From the NCBI GenBank assembly GCA_963824595.1, contig CAWGPY010000007.1, positions 1 to 64,000 on the forward strand: a stretch of DNA of 64,000 bases. The letters run 5' to 3'. Both the position numbers and the translations under genes were made by a program. The notes under the pieces are model-generated. The model was not told the DNA's origin and did not search any database. It saw nothing but the letters and a program-made list of their open reading frames with translations. Source of the stretch: Cybelea sp963824595 (GTDB lineage: Bacteria; Vulcanimicrobiota; Vulcanimicrobiia; Vulcanimicrobiales; Vulcanimicrobiaceae). Of the stretch, positions 57,396 to 64,000 are shown in pieces; position 1 is the stretch's first letter; each line of letters opens with the position of its first letter.

Positions 57396-59360
57396 ATGGG
57401 ACGTTCATTCCGCATAACGCTCGCCTGCGCCGGAGTCGCGCTGGCGGTCGCCGCGCCCGCGGGCGCCGCGCCGTCAATGCGCGACGTGCTGGCCGCTTCG
57501 TATGCCGTGCACGACCTCAGCGCGGTCGACCTCGCGCCGAGCGGCCGCGCCATCGCGTGGGAGGAGACCACGCACGATCTGCGTCGCGCAACTGTCCGCC
57601 GGCGCAGCGCGCTCTATCTGCAGGGCCTCGGCGGCTCGGCGCGCGTGCGCCTCACCGCGGGCGCATCGGGCGCCATGGCCGACGAAGAGCACCCGGTCTG
57701 GTCGCCCGACGGGCGCCGCGTCGCGTTTCTCTCCGACGCGCGCTCGCCCGGGCAGATGCAGGTCTTCGTCGCCGCGGCCGACGGTTCGCGCGTGCGTCAA
57801 GTCGGAACACTGCGGGGCGACGCGGCGCGGCTGACGTGGTCGCCCGACGGCGCAACGATGGCGCTGCTCTATATCGCGGCCGCGCGTCGCCAATCCGGCG
57901 CGCTGGCGCCGGGAGCGCGCGACGTCGGCGTCATCGGCGCGAGCGTGGACGAGCAGCGTTTGCTGCTCGTGAACCCGGCGACCGGCGCCATGCGGGCAAT
58001 CACGCCCGGCGACGACTACGTCTACGAGTACGGCTGGGCGCCGGACAGCCGCGCCGTCGCGGTGACCTACGCGAAAGGGAACGGCGACGACAATTGGTGG
58101 ATCGCGCGCCTGGCGCGCGTCGACGTCGGGAGCGGCGCGCTGCGCGACCTGCTGGCGCCGGCGTATCAGATCGACGATCCGCAGTGGTCGCCCGACGGTA
58201 CGCGCATCGCGCTCGTCGGGGGAATCATGAGCGACTTCGGCTCGACCGGCGGCGACGTCTACATCGTGGACGCGGGCACGGGCGCCGCGCGCGATCTCAC
58301 CGCCGGCGCTCCGTTCTCCGCCCAATCGCTGCGTTGGAACGACGCGTCGAGCCTCGACGCGGTCGCGCACGTGTCGGGGGCGATGCGGCTGCTGCGCGTG
58401 CAGGCGGACACCGGTGCCGCAACGCCGCTGACGGATCGGCCGGAGTCGCTCTGGAGCTGGTCGAGCGCGCGGCGCGGCGCGATCGTCGCGCTGGTGCGGC
58501 AGTCGTTCGCCGATCCGCCCGAGGTGTGGGCCGGCGATCCGGCGTCGCTGCGCCAGGTTTCCCGCAGCAACGCTCGCGCGGTGCGCCTGTACGGCAACGC
58601 GGTGTCGCTGCAATGGAAGAGCGGCGAGTACGACGTGCAAGGCTGGCTCGTCTATCCGCTCGATTTCGATTCGGCGCGCACCTATCCGATGATCACGATG
58701 GTGCACGGCGGGCCGTCGGCCGCGTCGGTGCCGTCGTTCGGAGGACGCAATCTCAACGCGCTCGGCTCGCGAGGCTACTTCGTGTTCATGCCCAATCCGC
58801 GCGGCAGCTTCGGGCGCGGCGAGGCGTACGCGTCGGCCAACGTGAAAGATTTCGGCTATGGCGACTGGCGTGACGATCTCGCCGGCGTTGACGCGGCGCT
58901 GCGCGCCGCGCCGATCGACCCGAACCGGCTCGGGCTGATGGGCTGGAGCTACGGCGGCTACATGGCGATGTGGGGCGAGACGCAGACCGCGCGCTTCAAG
59001 GCCATCGTGGCCGGCGCCGGGATCGTGAACTGGCAGTCATATTATGGCCAGAATAAGATCGACCAGTGGATGATCCCGTTCTTCGGCGCCTCGGTCTATC
59101 AGGACCCGGCGGTCTACGCCAAGAGCTCGCCGATCACGTTCATCGAGCGCTCGAAGACGCCCGTGCTCATCCTACAGGGCGAACGCGACGAGGAGGTTCC
59201 GGCGCCTCAGGCGTTCGAGTTCTGGCATGCCATGGAGACGCTCGGCGTTCCCACGCGGCTCGTCGTGTACGCCGACGAGGGTCACGCGCCCCAGAAGGTC
59301 GCCGATCAGGTCGACATTCTGACGCAAACCGTGGATTGGTTTGGGCGGTACCTCCGCTGA
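57396..59360 (+). CDS. Secreted S9 prolyl oligopeptidase-family peptidase
   Basis: A 654-residue peptidase with a signal peptide (FRITLACAGVALAVAAPAGA). Residues ~40-400 form a beta-propeller with WD40-like PD40 repeats (HPVWSPDGRRVAFLSD, LTWSPDGATMALLY, PQWSPDGTRIALVGG). The C-terminal alpha/beta hydrolase has MVHGGPSAAS, LMGWSYGGYMAMW with the nucleophile Ser (G-x-S-x-G), the Asp in QGERDEEVPAPQ and the His in ADEGHAPQK, the full S9 triad. It would cleave short peptides outside the cytoplasmic membrane. ATG 57396. A second copy of its last ~20 codons is found near 60 kb. No regulator visible. Confidence 0.92.
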   Translation: MGRSFRITLACAGVALAVAAPAGAAPSMRDVLAASYAVHDLSAVDLAPSGRAIAWEETTHDLRRATVRRRSALYLQGLGGSARVRLTAGASGAMADEEHPVWSPDGRRVAFLSDARSPGQMQVFVAAADGSRVRQVGTLRGDAARLTWSPDGATMALLYIAAARRQSGALAPGARDVGVIGASVDEQRLLLVNPATGAMRAITPGDDYVYEYGWAPDSRAVAVTYAKGNGDDNWWIARLARVDVGSGALRDLLAPAYQIDDPQWSPDGTRIALVGGIMSDFGSTGGDVYIVDAGTGAARDLTAGAPFSAQSLRWNDASSLDAVAHVSGAMRLLRVQADTGAATPLTDRPESLWSWSSARRGAIVALVRQSFADPPEVWAGDPASLRQVSRSNARAVRLYGNAVSLQWKSGEYDVQGWLVYPLDFDSARTYPMITMVHGGPSAASVPSFGGRNLNALGSRGYFVFMPNPRGSFGRGEAYASANVKDFGYGDWRDDLAGVDAALRAAPIDPNRLGLMGWSYGGYMAMWGETQTARFKAIVAGAGIVNWQSYYGQNKIDQWMIPFFGASVYQDPAVYAKSSPITFIERSKTPVLILQGERDEEVPAPQAFEFWHAMETLGVPTRLVVYADEGHAPQKVADQVDILTQTVDWFGRYLR

Positions 59361-59586
59361 ACGGGGATTGTCACTCAGCGTCGTTTCAGGATTCCCGGCA
59401 TGGTCCGGGAGTAGGCTTAGCGGTGGGGCCGGAGGCGGCTGTACCTCAAACATCGACGTCGGCTTCCGGCCTCGCCGCCGTCATCTAAATTACGGAACGG
59501 CGGCAGCCTTCTGTGAATAATAAGGGGTTAGAAACAGGTTTTTTGTTGCTCTTTTTAGCTGCCAGATTTTGAGGAGTAACCGAGAC

Positions 59587-59973
59587 ATGCAACCGAGCAG
59601 GCTCAGCGCGGCGCCGGCCGCCGCCACGGTCTTCATGATCCATCTCGAGGGTGAGTTCGACCTCGCCGAGCGTCACCGCCTCACCGACGCATTTGCGATC
59701 GCTCAGAGCGCCGGGGCCATCTTCGTGGACCTTTCGCAATGCACGTTCATCGACTCGTCCGTGCTTCAATGCCTGGTGGCGCTCCATCAGGCCTGTCTGA
59801 AGCGCGGCGTGGAGCTCGTGCTGACCGCTCCCCACGATGCGGTGAGCCGGCTGTTGGAGATCACCCAATTGGATAAGGTGTTCGACATTCGGAGCACGCC
59901 GAGCCACGCCGGCTCGTTCAACGGCGCGCAAGTCCGGCGGTTGACGATCGAGTCGCGGGCAACGAGCGAGTAG
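59587..59973 (+). CDS. STAS-domain anti-sigma factor antagonist-like protein
   Basis: A 128-residue STAS protein. MIHLEGEFDLAERHRLTDAF is the opening strand-helix and IFVDLSQCTFIDSSVLQCLVALHQ carries the D-S-S motif; the serine there is the phosphorylation site in SpoIIAA-like antagonists. LLEITQLDKVFDI closes the fold. Phosphorylation by a kinase and dephosphorylation control its binding to an anti-sigma factor. Neither partner is nearby. ATG 59587 with GAGGAG about 11 bases upstream. It lies between the S9 peptidase gene and a fossil of that gene's end. The 226 bases before it hold no gene. Confidence 0.85.
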   Translation: MQPSRLSAAPAAATVFMIHLEGEFDLAERHRLTDAFAIAQSAGAIFVDLSQCTFIDSSVLQCLVALHQACLKRGVELVLTAPHDAVSRLLEITQLDKVFDIRSTPSHAGSFNGAQVRRLTIESRATSE

Positions 59974-60003
59974 GTCGGGGCCGTCAAACCCCGCCGCCGC
60001 AGA

Positions 60004-60066
60004 CGAGCCGATCGGGGCGACATTTCGACGCAAACGGTGGAACGGTTTGGGAGGTGTCTGAAGTAG
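60004..60066 (+). pseudogene. Fossil of an S9 peptidase C-terminus
   Basis: The short reading RADRGDISTQTVERFGRCLK ending in TAG (60064-60066) matches the last residues of the S9 peptidase at 57396 (ADQVDILTQTVDWFGRYLR then stop). Over about 50 bases the DNA is ~80% identical by hand count. The homology starts abruptly and there is no upstream peptidase sequence, so this is a decayed duplicate end, left after a tandem duplication or recombination around the STAS gene. Not expressed as a gene in its own right. Confidence 0.7.
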
Positions 60067-60216
60067 ACGCGGAACGGCGTAAAATTGCAGAACACGGAGG
60101 GGGAGGGTCCTTGTGGGTCGCACTACACCGACCTGGCGCCGGACTTGCCCCATGGCTGCGCGGGCTTCCCGTCTATCCTATCCAAAGGCGCTTTTCAATA
60201 AAGGAGCAATTTAGGG

Positions 60217-61311
60217 ATGAAACTTTCAAGATCGGCTACGTACTCCATCGGCACGCTAGCCGTTGCGGCCTTCCTCGCTGCCTGCAGCGGCAATGGATTC
60301 CAATCGACGGGTGCGACGCCGTCATCCGGCGGCACCGCGCCGATGGGTTCGCACCACGTGCCGTTCGCACGCGACCACAAGTACCCCGGATTCACCGGGG
60401 TCAAGACCCCGACGGTGAAACCGAACCACGGCAAATCGTGGGTATCCCCCGATCTGAAGGGGGCTCCGCGCATCATGTTCGTGACCGACTATGGAAGCAA
60501 CGTCGTCGACATCTATACGATGCCCGACCTCGCGCTCAAGGGTCAGCTCACGGGCTTCAGCGGACCGCAGGGCGAGTGCTCCGATAAGAGCGGCAACATC
60601 TGGATCACGAACACCAACACGTCCCAGATATTCAAGTACTCGCGCAGCGGGTCGCTTCTGGCCACGCTTAGCGATACGGGCTACTTCCCGGTCGGATGCG
60701 CGGTTAACAAATCGAACGGCGACCTCGCCGTCTCGAACCTCATCACTACGGCCGGCGGCAACGGCAACGTCGAGGTCTATGCCGGCGGTTCCGGCACTCC
60801 CACGCCGTTGACGAACTCCAATCAGCTCGAGTACTTCTTCCCGGCCTACGACACGAGCGGAAACCTGTACGTCGACGGTTTCTCCAGCACCGGTAGCTGG
60901 ATACTATCGGTTTGCCCGGCGGGCAGCGGTTCGTGCAGCTCGATGAGCGTGTCGGGCGCGACGCCGGCCTTCCCCGGCGGTCTGAACTGGGATCGCGTGA
61001 ACAACCAGCTCGTGGTCGGTGACCAGGAGTGCGGCGGCCTTCTCGAGTCGTGCCAGTATCAGACCAACGTTTCGGGCACGATCGCGTCGATCGTCGGCAC
61101 GACCGTTCTCTCCAACTTTGACGGCACTGCGTGCGACGTCGATCAAGGCGCGCTCGCACCGTTCAGCAAGTACTTCGCCGGTGGCTGCATCACGTTCGGT
61201 ACCTCGATCAGCTCGGCCGCTCGCTGGGCATATACCGCAGGCGGCACGCCGAACCATTACAACAACTCCGGCCTGGTCGAGCCGATCGGCGCGGCAATCA
61301 GCAACAAGTAA
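60217..61311 (+). CDS. Secreted propeller-repeat lipoprotein
   Basis: A 364-residue lipoprotein: KLSRSATYSIGTLAVAAFLAAC is the signal with lipobox LAAC. A low-complexity Gly/Ser/Thr linker leads into repeats with FVTDYGSNVVDIYTMPDLALKGQ, GECSDKSGNIWITNTNTSQIFKY, GCAVNKSNGDLAVSN and PAYDTSGNLYVDGFSSTG, which are NHL/YVTN-like propeller blades. Cysteines recur at equal places in blades and may pair. It is closely similar in layout to the protein ending at 63246 (GCAVN/NCAVD, TFDTGGDLFVDGIYG). AAGGAG lies upstream of ATG 60217. A strong hairpin terminator follows. Role unknown. Confidence 0.82.
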   Translation: MKLSRSATYSIGTLAVAAFLAACSGNGFQSTGATPSSGGTAPMGSHHVPFARDHKYPGFTGVKTPTVKPNHGKSWVSPDLKGAPRIMFVTDYGSNVVDIYTMPDLALKGQLTGFSGPQGECSDKSGNIWITNTNTSQIFKYSRSGSLLATLSDTGYFPVGCAVNKSNGDLAVSNLITTAGGNGNVEVYAGGSGTPTPLTNSNQLEYFFPAYDTSGNLYVDGFSSTGSWILSVCPAGSGSCSSMSVSGATPAFPGGLNWDRVNNQLVVGDQECGGLLESCQYQTNVSGTIASIVGTTVLSNFDGTACDVDQGALAPFSKYFAGGCITFGTSISSAARWAYTAGGTPNHYNNSGLVEPIGAAISNK

Positions 61312-61331
61312 CCCTCACAAATCGAGAACAG

Positions 61332-61373
61332 CAAACTTGGCGAGCCCGCTTCGGCGGGCTCGCCAAATGTTTG
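61332..61373. terminator. Bidirectional hairpin terminator with UUCG loop
   Basis: GGCGAGCCCGC (61339-61349) and GCGGGCTCGCC (61354-61364) form a perfect 11-bp stem around the stable tetraloop TTCG. Flanking AAACTTGG and CCAAATGTTT pair weakly and extend it. The T-run is short, but placement between the convergent genes ending at 61311 and 61397 fits a shared terminator. Confidence 0.8.
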
Positions 61374-61396
61374 GCCCTAGCGGGCACGCCTCACGA

Positions 61397-62806
61397 CTAG
61401 TCTCCGTCGAGCTGGTTCGTTGGCTTCTGCCGCAAGAAGTACGATTTATCGTAACTCGACTGAATCGGCCGGAATAGAATCGGGGCTTGGTGATAGTCGA
61501 AACAGTCGATCATGCTGTTCGCACGCTGATCGGTGCTGCCGAGTGACCCAAGCCCGAAGTTGTCCTCAACGTACTTGAGGATGCTGCCGAACTCGTATTG
61601 GGTGGTCGAGATATGTCCGGCGAGTGCGTAGGGGGAGACGACCAGCGCCGGCACGCGGATGCCTAGGCCGCCGTAGTCGAGAACCTGCGGCGCGGCGTTA
61701 TCGTAGAAACCACCCCAGTCGTCCCATACGATGATGATGGCGGCGGAGTTCCAGTACGGGCTCTCGCCGATTGCATTGACGATGCTCGCGACCCATTGCG
61801 GTCCGTGATCGGTGGTAGTACCCGGATGGTCGGAGTTATTCTCTTTGGGAATGACCCACGAGACGGCAGGAAGCTTGGAATTCGCGATATCGCCAAATAC
61901 GTTGGTCTCAGGCCACGTAACGTTCCGCCCCCACTCCGGCCCATAGCGGACCGGGTACACGAGGTCGAAGGCATTGAGGAGTCGTCCGAAATTCGTGCTG
62001 GGCGGCGGTGCGTAGTACTTCCAGGAAACGGGCGGTGACGTTGCGTCCAGAAGATCGCGGATCGTCGAATAATTGACCGAGAACTTGTTGGAACAGGGGA
62101 ACGGTCCCAATTGCTTGAGCCACTTATTGGTGTTGGTGATCAGGTGAGTCCTCGTTTTTGGCGGAGCGTCGCAGCCCCAAAAACACCTCGCGCCTGAGCA
62201 GCCGGGAAGATCGATCATCGCCCGATTCTCCTTGACGATCGTGTCGCCGGCGATGAGATCCTGATGGGCAACGAAACTGTCGCTGCCTTGGGTCGTAAAC
62301 ATATGCTCGGCGAGCGTATACTGCTGCGCCAGCGCCCAATAGGGCTGAATGTCGAACGGCGTCGTGTACTGATATGGAGCGTAGCATTCGGGCGGACCGG
62401 CACCGCCGTTGGAGCGTACCAAGTCGAAGCCGTCCATCTTGCCATTGTCGTACGCGACCGTATAGCCGGTCCTATACGAGTGGTTCAAATTCTTCCCATG
62501 GGCCAGTCTCGATTTGGTCAGCGGCAGGGGGCCCGCTTGGATCGGCGGGCTGCAGTTCGAATTGGCTTCGGCTTGGGCCGTCGTCGTGCCGTCCGCGCCC
62601 GGATAGGTCGCAAAGAAGTCGTTGAAAGTGCGGTTCTCCTGCACCACGATCACAATGTGCTGAATCGGACTCGGCGAGCTCGCCGTTCCATATTGAGAAT
62701 GCAATGGAACGTTGCTGGCGCCTGAGGTTGCGACTCCGTTACAAGCGACGAGCCCCGTGACGGCGGCATAAAACCCGAAGACGCAACCAAGCCTCAAGAG
62801 TCTCAT
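61397..62806 (-). CDS. Secreted phosphoesterase (phospholipase C/acid phosphatase type)
   Basis: A 469-residue lipoprotein with signal ending LVAC. The catalytic domain is the alkaline-phosphatase-like phosphoesterase family (PF04185 type): IQHIVIVVQENRTFNDFFATYPGADG near the start holds the metal-binding E-N and nucleophile Thr region; KMDGFDLVRSNG, DSFVAHQDLIAG and later VSWVIPKENNSDHPG and IIIVWDDWGGFYDN provide metal ligands. Members hydrolyse phospholipids or organic phosphates outside the cell. ATG 62806 has a purine-rich GGGGGAGG ribosome binding site 7 bases upstream on the minus strand. It may supply phosphate. No regulator seen. Confidence 0.9.
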   Translation of the reverse strand: MRLLRLGCVFGFYAAVTGLVACNGVATSGASNVPLHSQYGTASSPSPIQHIVIVVQENRTFNDFFATYPGADGTTTAQAEANSNCSPPIQAGPLPLTKSRLAHGKNLNHSYRTGYTVAYDNGKMDGFDLVRSNGGAGPPECYAPYQYTTPFDIQPYWALAQQYTLAEHMFTTQGSDSFVAHQDLIAGDTIVKENRAMIDLPGCSGARCFWGCDAPPKTRTHLITNTNKWLKQLGPFPCSNKFSVNYSTIRDLLDATSPPVSWKYYAPPPSTNFGRLLNAFDLVYPVRYGPEWGRNVTWPETNVFGDIANSKLPAVSWVIPKENNSDHPGTTTDHGPQWVASIVNAIGESPYWNSAAIIIVWDDWGGFYDNAAPQVLDYGGLGIRVPALVVSPYALAGHISTTQYEFGSILKYVEDNFGLGSLGSTDQRANSMIDCFDYHQAPILFRPIQSSYDKSYFLRQKPTNQLDGD

Positions 62807-63109
62807 TTGCCGCCTCCCCCAATGCGAACGGCTGGCGATCCAGAGAGAAAAATTCGGAGCCTCGAATCGATTGGCTCGTCACAGACGCACATCCTGGTCG
62901 TAGCCCGACGGCGCCTGACGCGCCTACGGACAGTAATTGTTGTAGCGCTGGATGTTAGAGCAGTTCGCGTCGCCGAAACGCGAATCATGTGCCCAATCTT
63001 CGAAGCGGCGACGTGAGGGCCGTTGACGGTTTAGTCATCACTGTGGGTGTATCGCGACCGCGATCGTAGGGCACGCACTCGTTCGGCCTGGGGGAACACG
63101 CGGCTCCGA
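62807..63109. other. Gene-free stretch between phosphoesterase gene and tRNA-Ile
   Basis: About 300 bases upstream of the phosphoesterase gene. Only its ribosome binding site (GGGGGAGG on the minus strand, about 62814-62821) could be identified. A short open frame on the plus strand has no domain and no codon bias. No convincing promoter, repeat or RNA was found. Confidence 0.5.
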
Positions 63110-63186
63110 TGGTGGGCCGTCCTGGGGTCGAACCAGGGACCTCATGCTTATCAAGCATGCGCTCTAACCAGCTGAGCTAACGGCCC
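63110..63186 (-). tRNA. tRNA-Ile (GAT anticodon)
   Basis: Minus-strand cloverleaf with acceptor GGGCCGT/ACGGCCC, D-arm AGCTCAGCTGGTTAGAGC, anticodon stem CATGC/GCATG around loop TTGATAA (anticodon GAT), T-arm CCTGGTTCGACCCCAGG and encoded CCA (63110-63112). Not part of an rRNA operon in this window. Confidence 0.94.
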
Positions 63187-63245
63187 GGAACGGGAAAGGC
63201 ACTATACTAGCCCGTCCGAGGCCGTGCCTGCAAGTGTAGCGGCCG

Positions 63246-64000
63246 CTAGTTCGCGGCTTGACTCACCGTGGCCGAGAAGGGACTGGCGAGTCCGCCGATA
63301 TGCCGCAGCGACGGACCACCCTGCGGATAGCCATAGAAGAGGACGGACTTCGTGTTGCCGCTCGGCGCTACGACTTTACCGCCCTGCACCCAGAACTGTT
63401 CGAGACCATCCACGCCCTCGAGCTGGCTCGCACCCACCTCGGCTGCGTTCGTTCCGGCGATCGCGAGCTGATAGATGGTTGCGGGAGTGCTCGGCCCCTG
63501 ACGCTGATCGGCCATTGCGAGGTACTGCCCCGCCCACTGCACGCCGCTCAAGTAACGGATGGGCGCGCCGATCTGAATGTCGATCAGCTTCTTGGCGTGA
63601 TTGCGGAGCTCGGCCAGTCCGACGGTGTCCGACATCGTGCCGTAGATGCCGTCAACGAAGAGGTCGCCGCCGGTATCGAACGTGCAGGCCCACAAGCCCC
63701 CGTCGATCTTCGAGCCTTTATATTTTTGAGGCGTGCCCGTCGCACGCGGATACACGAGGAGCTCGGTCTTACGCTTCGGATCGTTCAAGAAGTAATAGGT
63801 CGCCGCGAGATCTCCGGTGGTGGGATCCACCGCGCAGTTCATCGGATGCCCATCGTCGTCGCTCAGCGTTCCGATCGGCGTCGTGCCGCCGTGTGCGTAT
63901 TCGACCAGCCGGTAGTTCCAGACGTCCGCGACGTACACGTTCCCGGCGCGATCCGTGCACATACCCCAGGGCTCGTCGAAGTCGGTCAGCTTCCCAACGA
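63246..64000 (-). CDS. Propeller-repeat protein, 5'-truncated by window edge
   Basis: The frame is open to the last base, so the N-terminus lies outside. The visible ~250 residues have NHL-like blades: LTDFDEPWGMCTDRAGNVYVADVWNYRLVEYAHGG, NCAVDPTTGDLAATYY, ACTFDTGGDLFVDGIYG and GVQWAGQYLAMADQ (quoted to mark order). It ends ASPFSATVSQAAN. The pattern C-A-V-D/N and F-D-T-G-G-x-L-F-V-D-G is shared with the lipoprotein at 60217, so both belong to a paralogous secreted family. An upstream ATG-like reading at 63962 is internal to this larger frame and is not the real start. Function unknown. Confidence 0.8.
   Translation of the reverse strand, partial: VGKLTDFDEPWGMCTDRAGNVYVADVWNYRLVEYAHGGTTPIGTLSDDDGHPMNCAVDPTTGDLAATYYFLNDPKRKTELLVYPRATGTPQKYKGSKIDGGLWACTFDTGGDLFVDGIYGTMSDTVGLAELRNHAKKLIDIQIGAPIRYLSGVQWAGQYLAMADQRQGPSTPATIYQLAIAGTNAAEVGASQLEGVDGLEQFWVQGGKVVAPSGNTKSVLFYGYPQGGPSLRHIGGLASPFSATVSQAAN

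Noticed and set aside
14902..58890. Frequent GTTGACG for Val-Asp in otherwise GC-ending genes, suggesting avoidance of GTCGAC.
   Set aside because: GTCGAC is also common in many genes here (for example near 4651, 5356, 12060, 34346 and 60870), so there is no clear depletion and no motif-avoidance claim is justified.
1..64000. CRISPR arrays, rRNA operons and intact insertion sequences.
   Set aside because: No repeated spacer pattern, no rRNA sequence and no transposase with inverted ends were recognised.

Overview
This is a high-G+C bacterial chromosome segment with strong codon bias and very tight packing. Adjacent genes repeatedly overlap by 4 bases (ATGA, GTGA, TTGA) or are nearly adjacent, and GTG and TTG starts are common. 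The tRNAs, bacterial DapB/LysC/RibBA/HolA/PcrA and lipoprotein signals show a bacterium. The expanded family of secreted propeller lipoproteins and the animal- and archaea-like purine enzymes suggest an uncultured, soil-type deep lineage. Candidatus Eremiobacterota (WPS-2) is my guess; I cannot prove it from the sequence.

Layout. 1-2.2 kb: the end of an integrated element, with an Mrr-type nuclease fragment, an excisionase-like protein and a frameshifted tyrosine integrase, abutting tRNA-Glu and tRNA-Gln. 2.7-3.3 kb: an HNH endonuclease with duplicated N-terminal repeats. 3.4-6.8 kb: a sugar-nucleotide/glycosyltransferase module. 6.9-12.9 kb: UvrD/PcrA helicase followed by a coupled aspartate-family operon (dapB-asd-lysC-dapA). 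12.9-15.8 kb: a WecG-type glycosyltransferase, a second sugar nucleotidyltransferase, a TlpA thioredoxin and ComF. 15.8-23.7 kb: riboflavin genes (ribD, ribE, an HTH-fused ribBA, ribH), with two medium-chain dehydrogenases and a TetR/MFS efflux pair between them. 23.8-28.9 kb: a zinc-ribbon protein, mtnA, holA, an MFS transporter and a solute-binding lipoprotein.

29-49 kb holds nearly the whole de novo purine pathway: purB, purC fused to a PurE-like domain, purL, purQ, a PurS-like gene, purP, a secreted protein, a second purP-like gene, tpx, guaA, purD, a BAX-inhibitor-type membrane protein, purF, an XRE regulator, panB and pepA (opposite strand), purM and a GNAT-purN fusion. The AICAR formylation step appears to be served by archaeal-type, formate-dependent PurP. 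No purH, purK, free-standing purE, purA or guaB is present in the window. This hybrid purine cluster is the most interesting content.

49-64 kb is a secretory/accessory region: several secreted beta-propeller proteins, a DUF899 protein, a TAP-like hydrolase, a VOC protein, a sialidase-like BNR propeller coupled to a MoaD/ThiS-like ubiquitin-fold protein, an SDR lacking its catalytic tyrosine, an S9 peptidase with a gene fossil of its own C-terminus downstream, a STAS protein, a phosphoesterase (phospholipase C type) and three tRNAs (Ala-GGC, Ala-TGC, Ile-GAT). No CRISPR array, rRNA or intact insertion sequence was seen.
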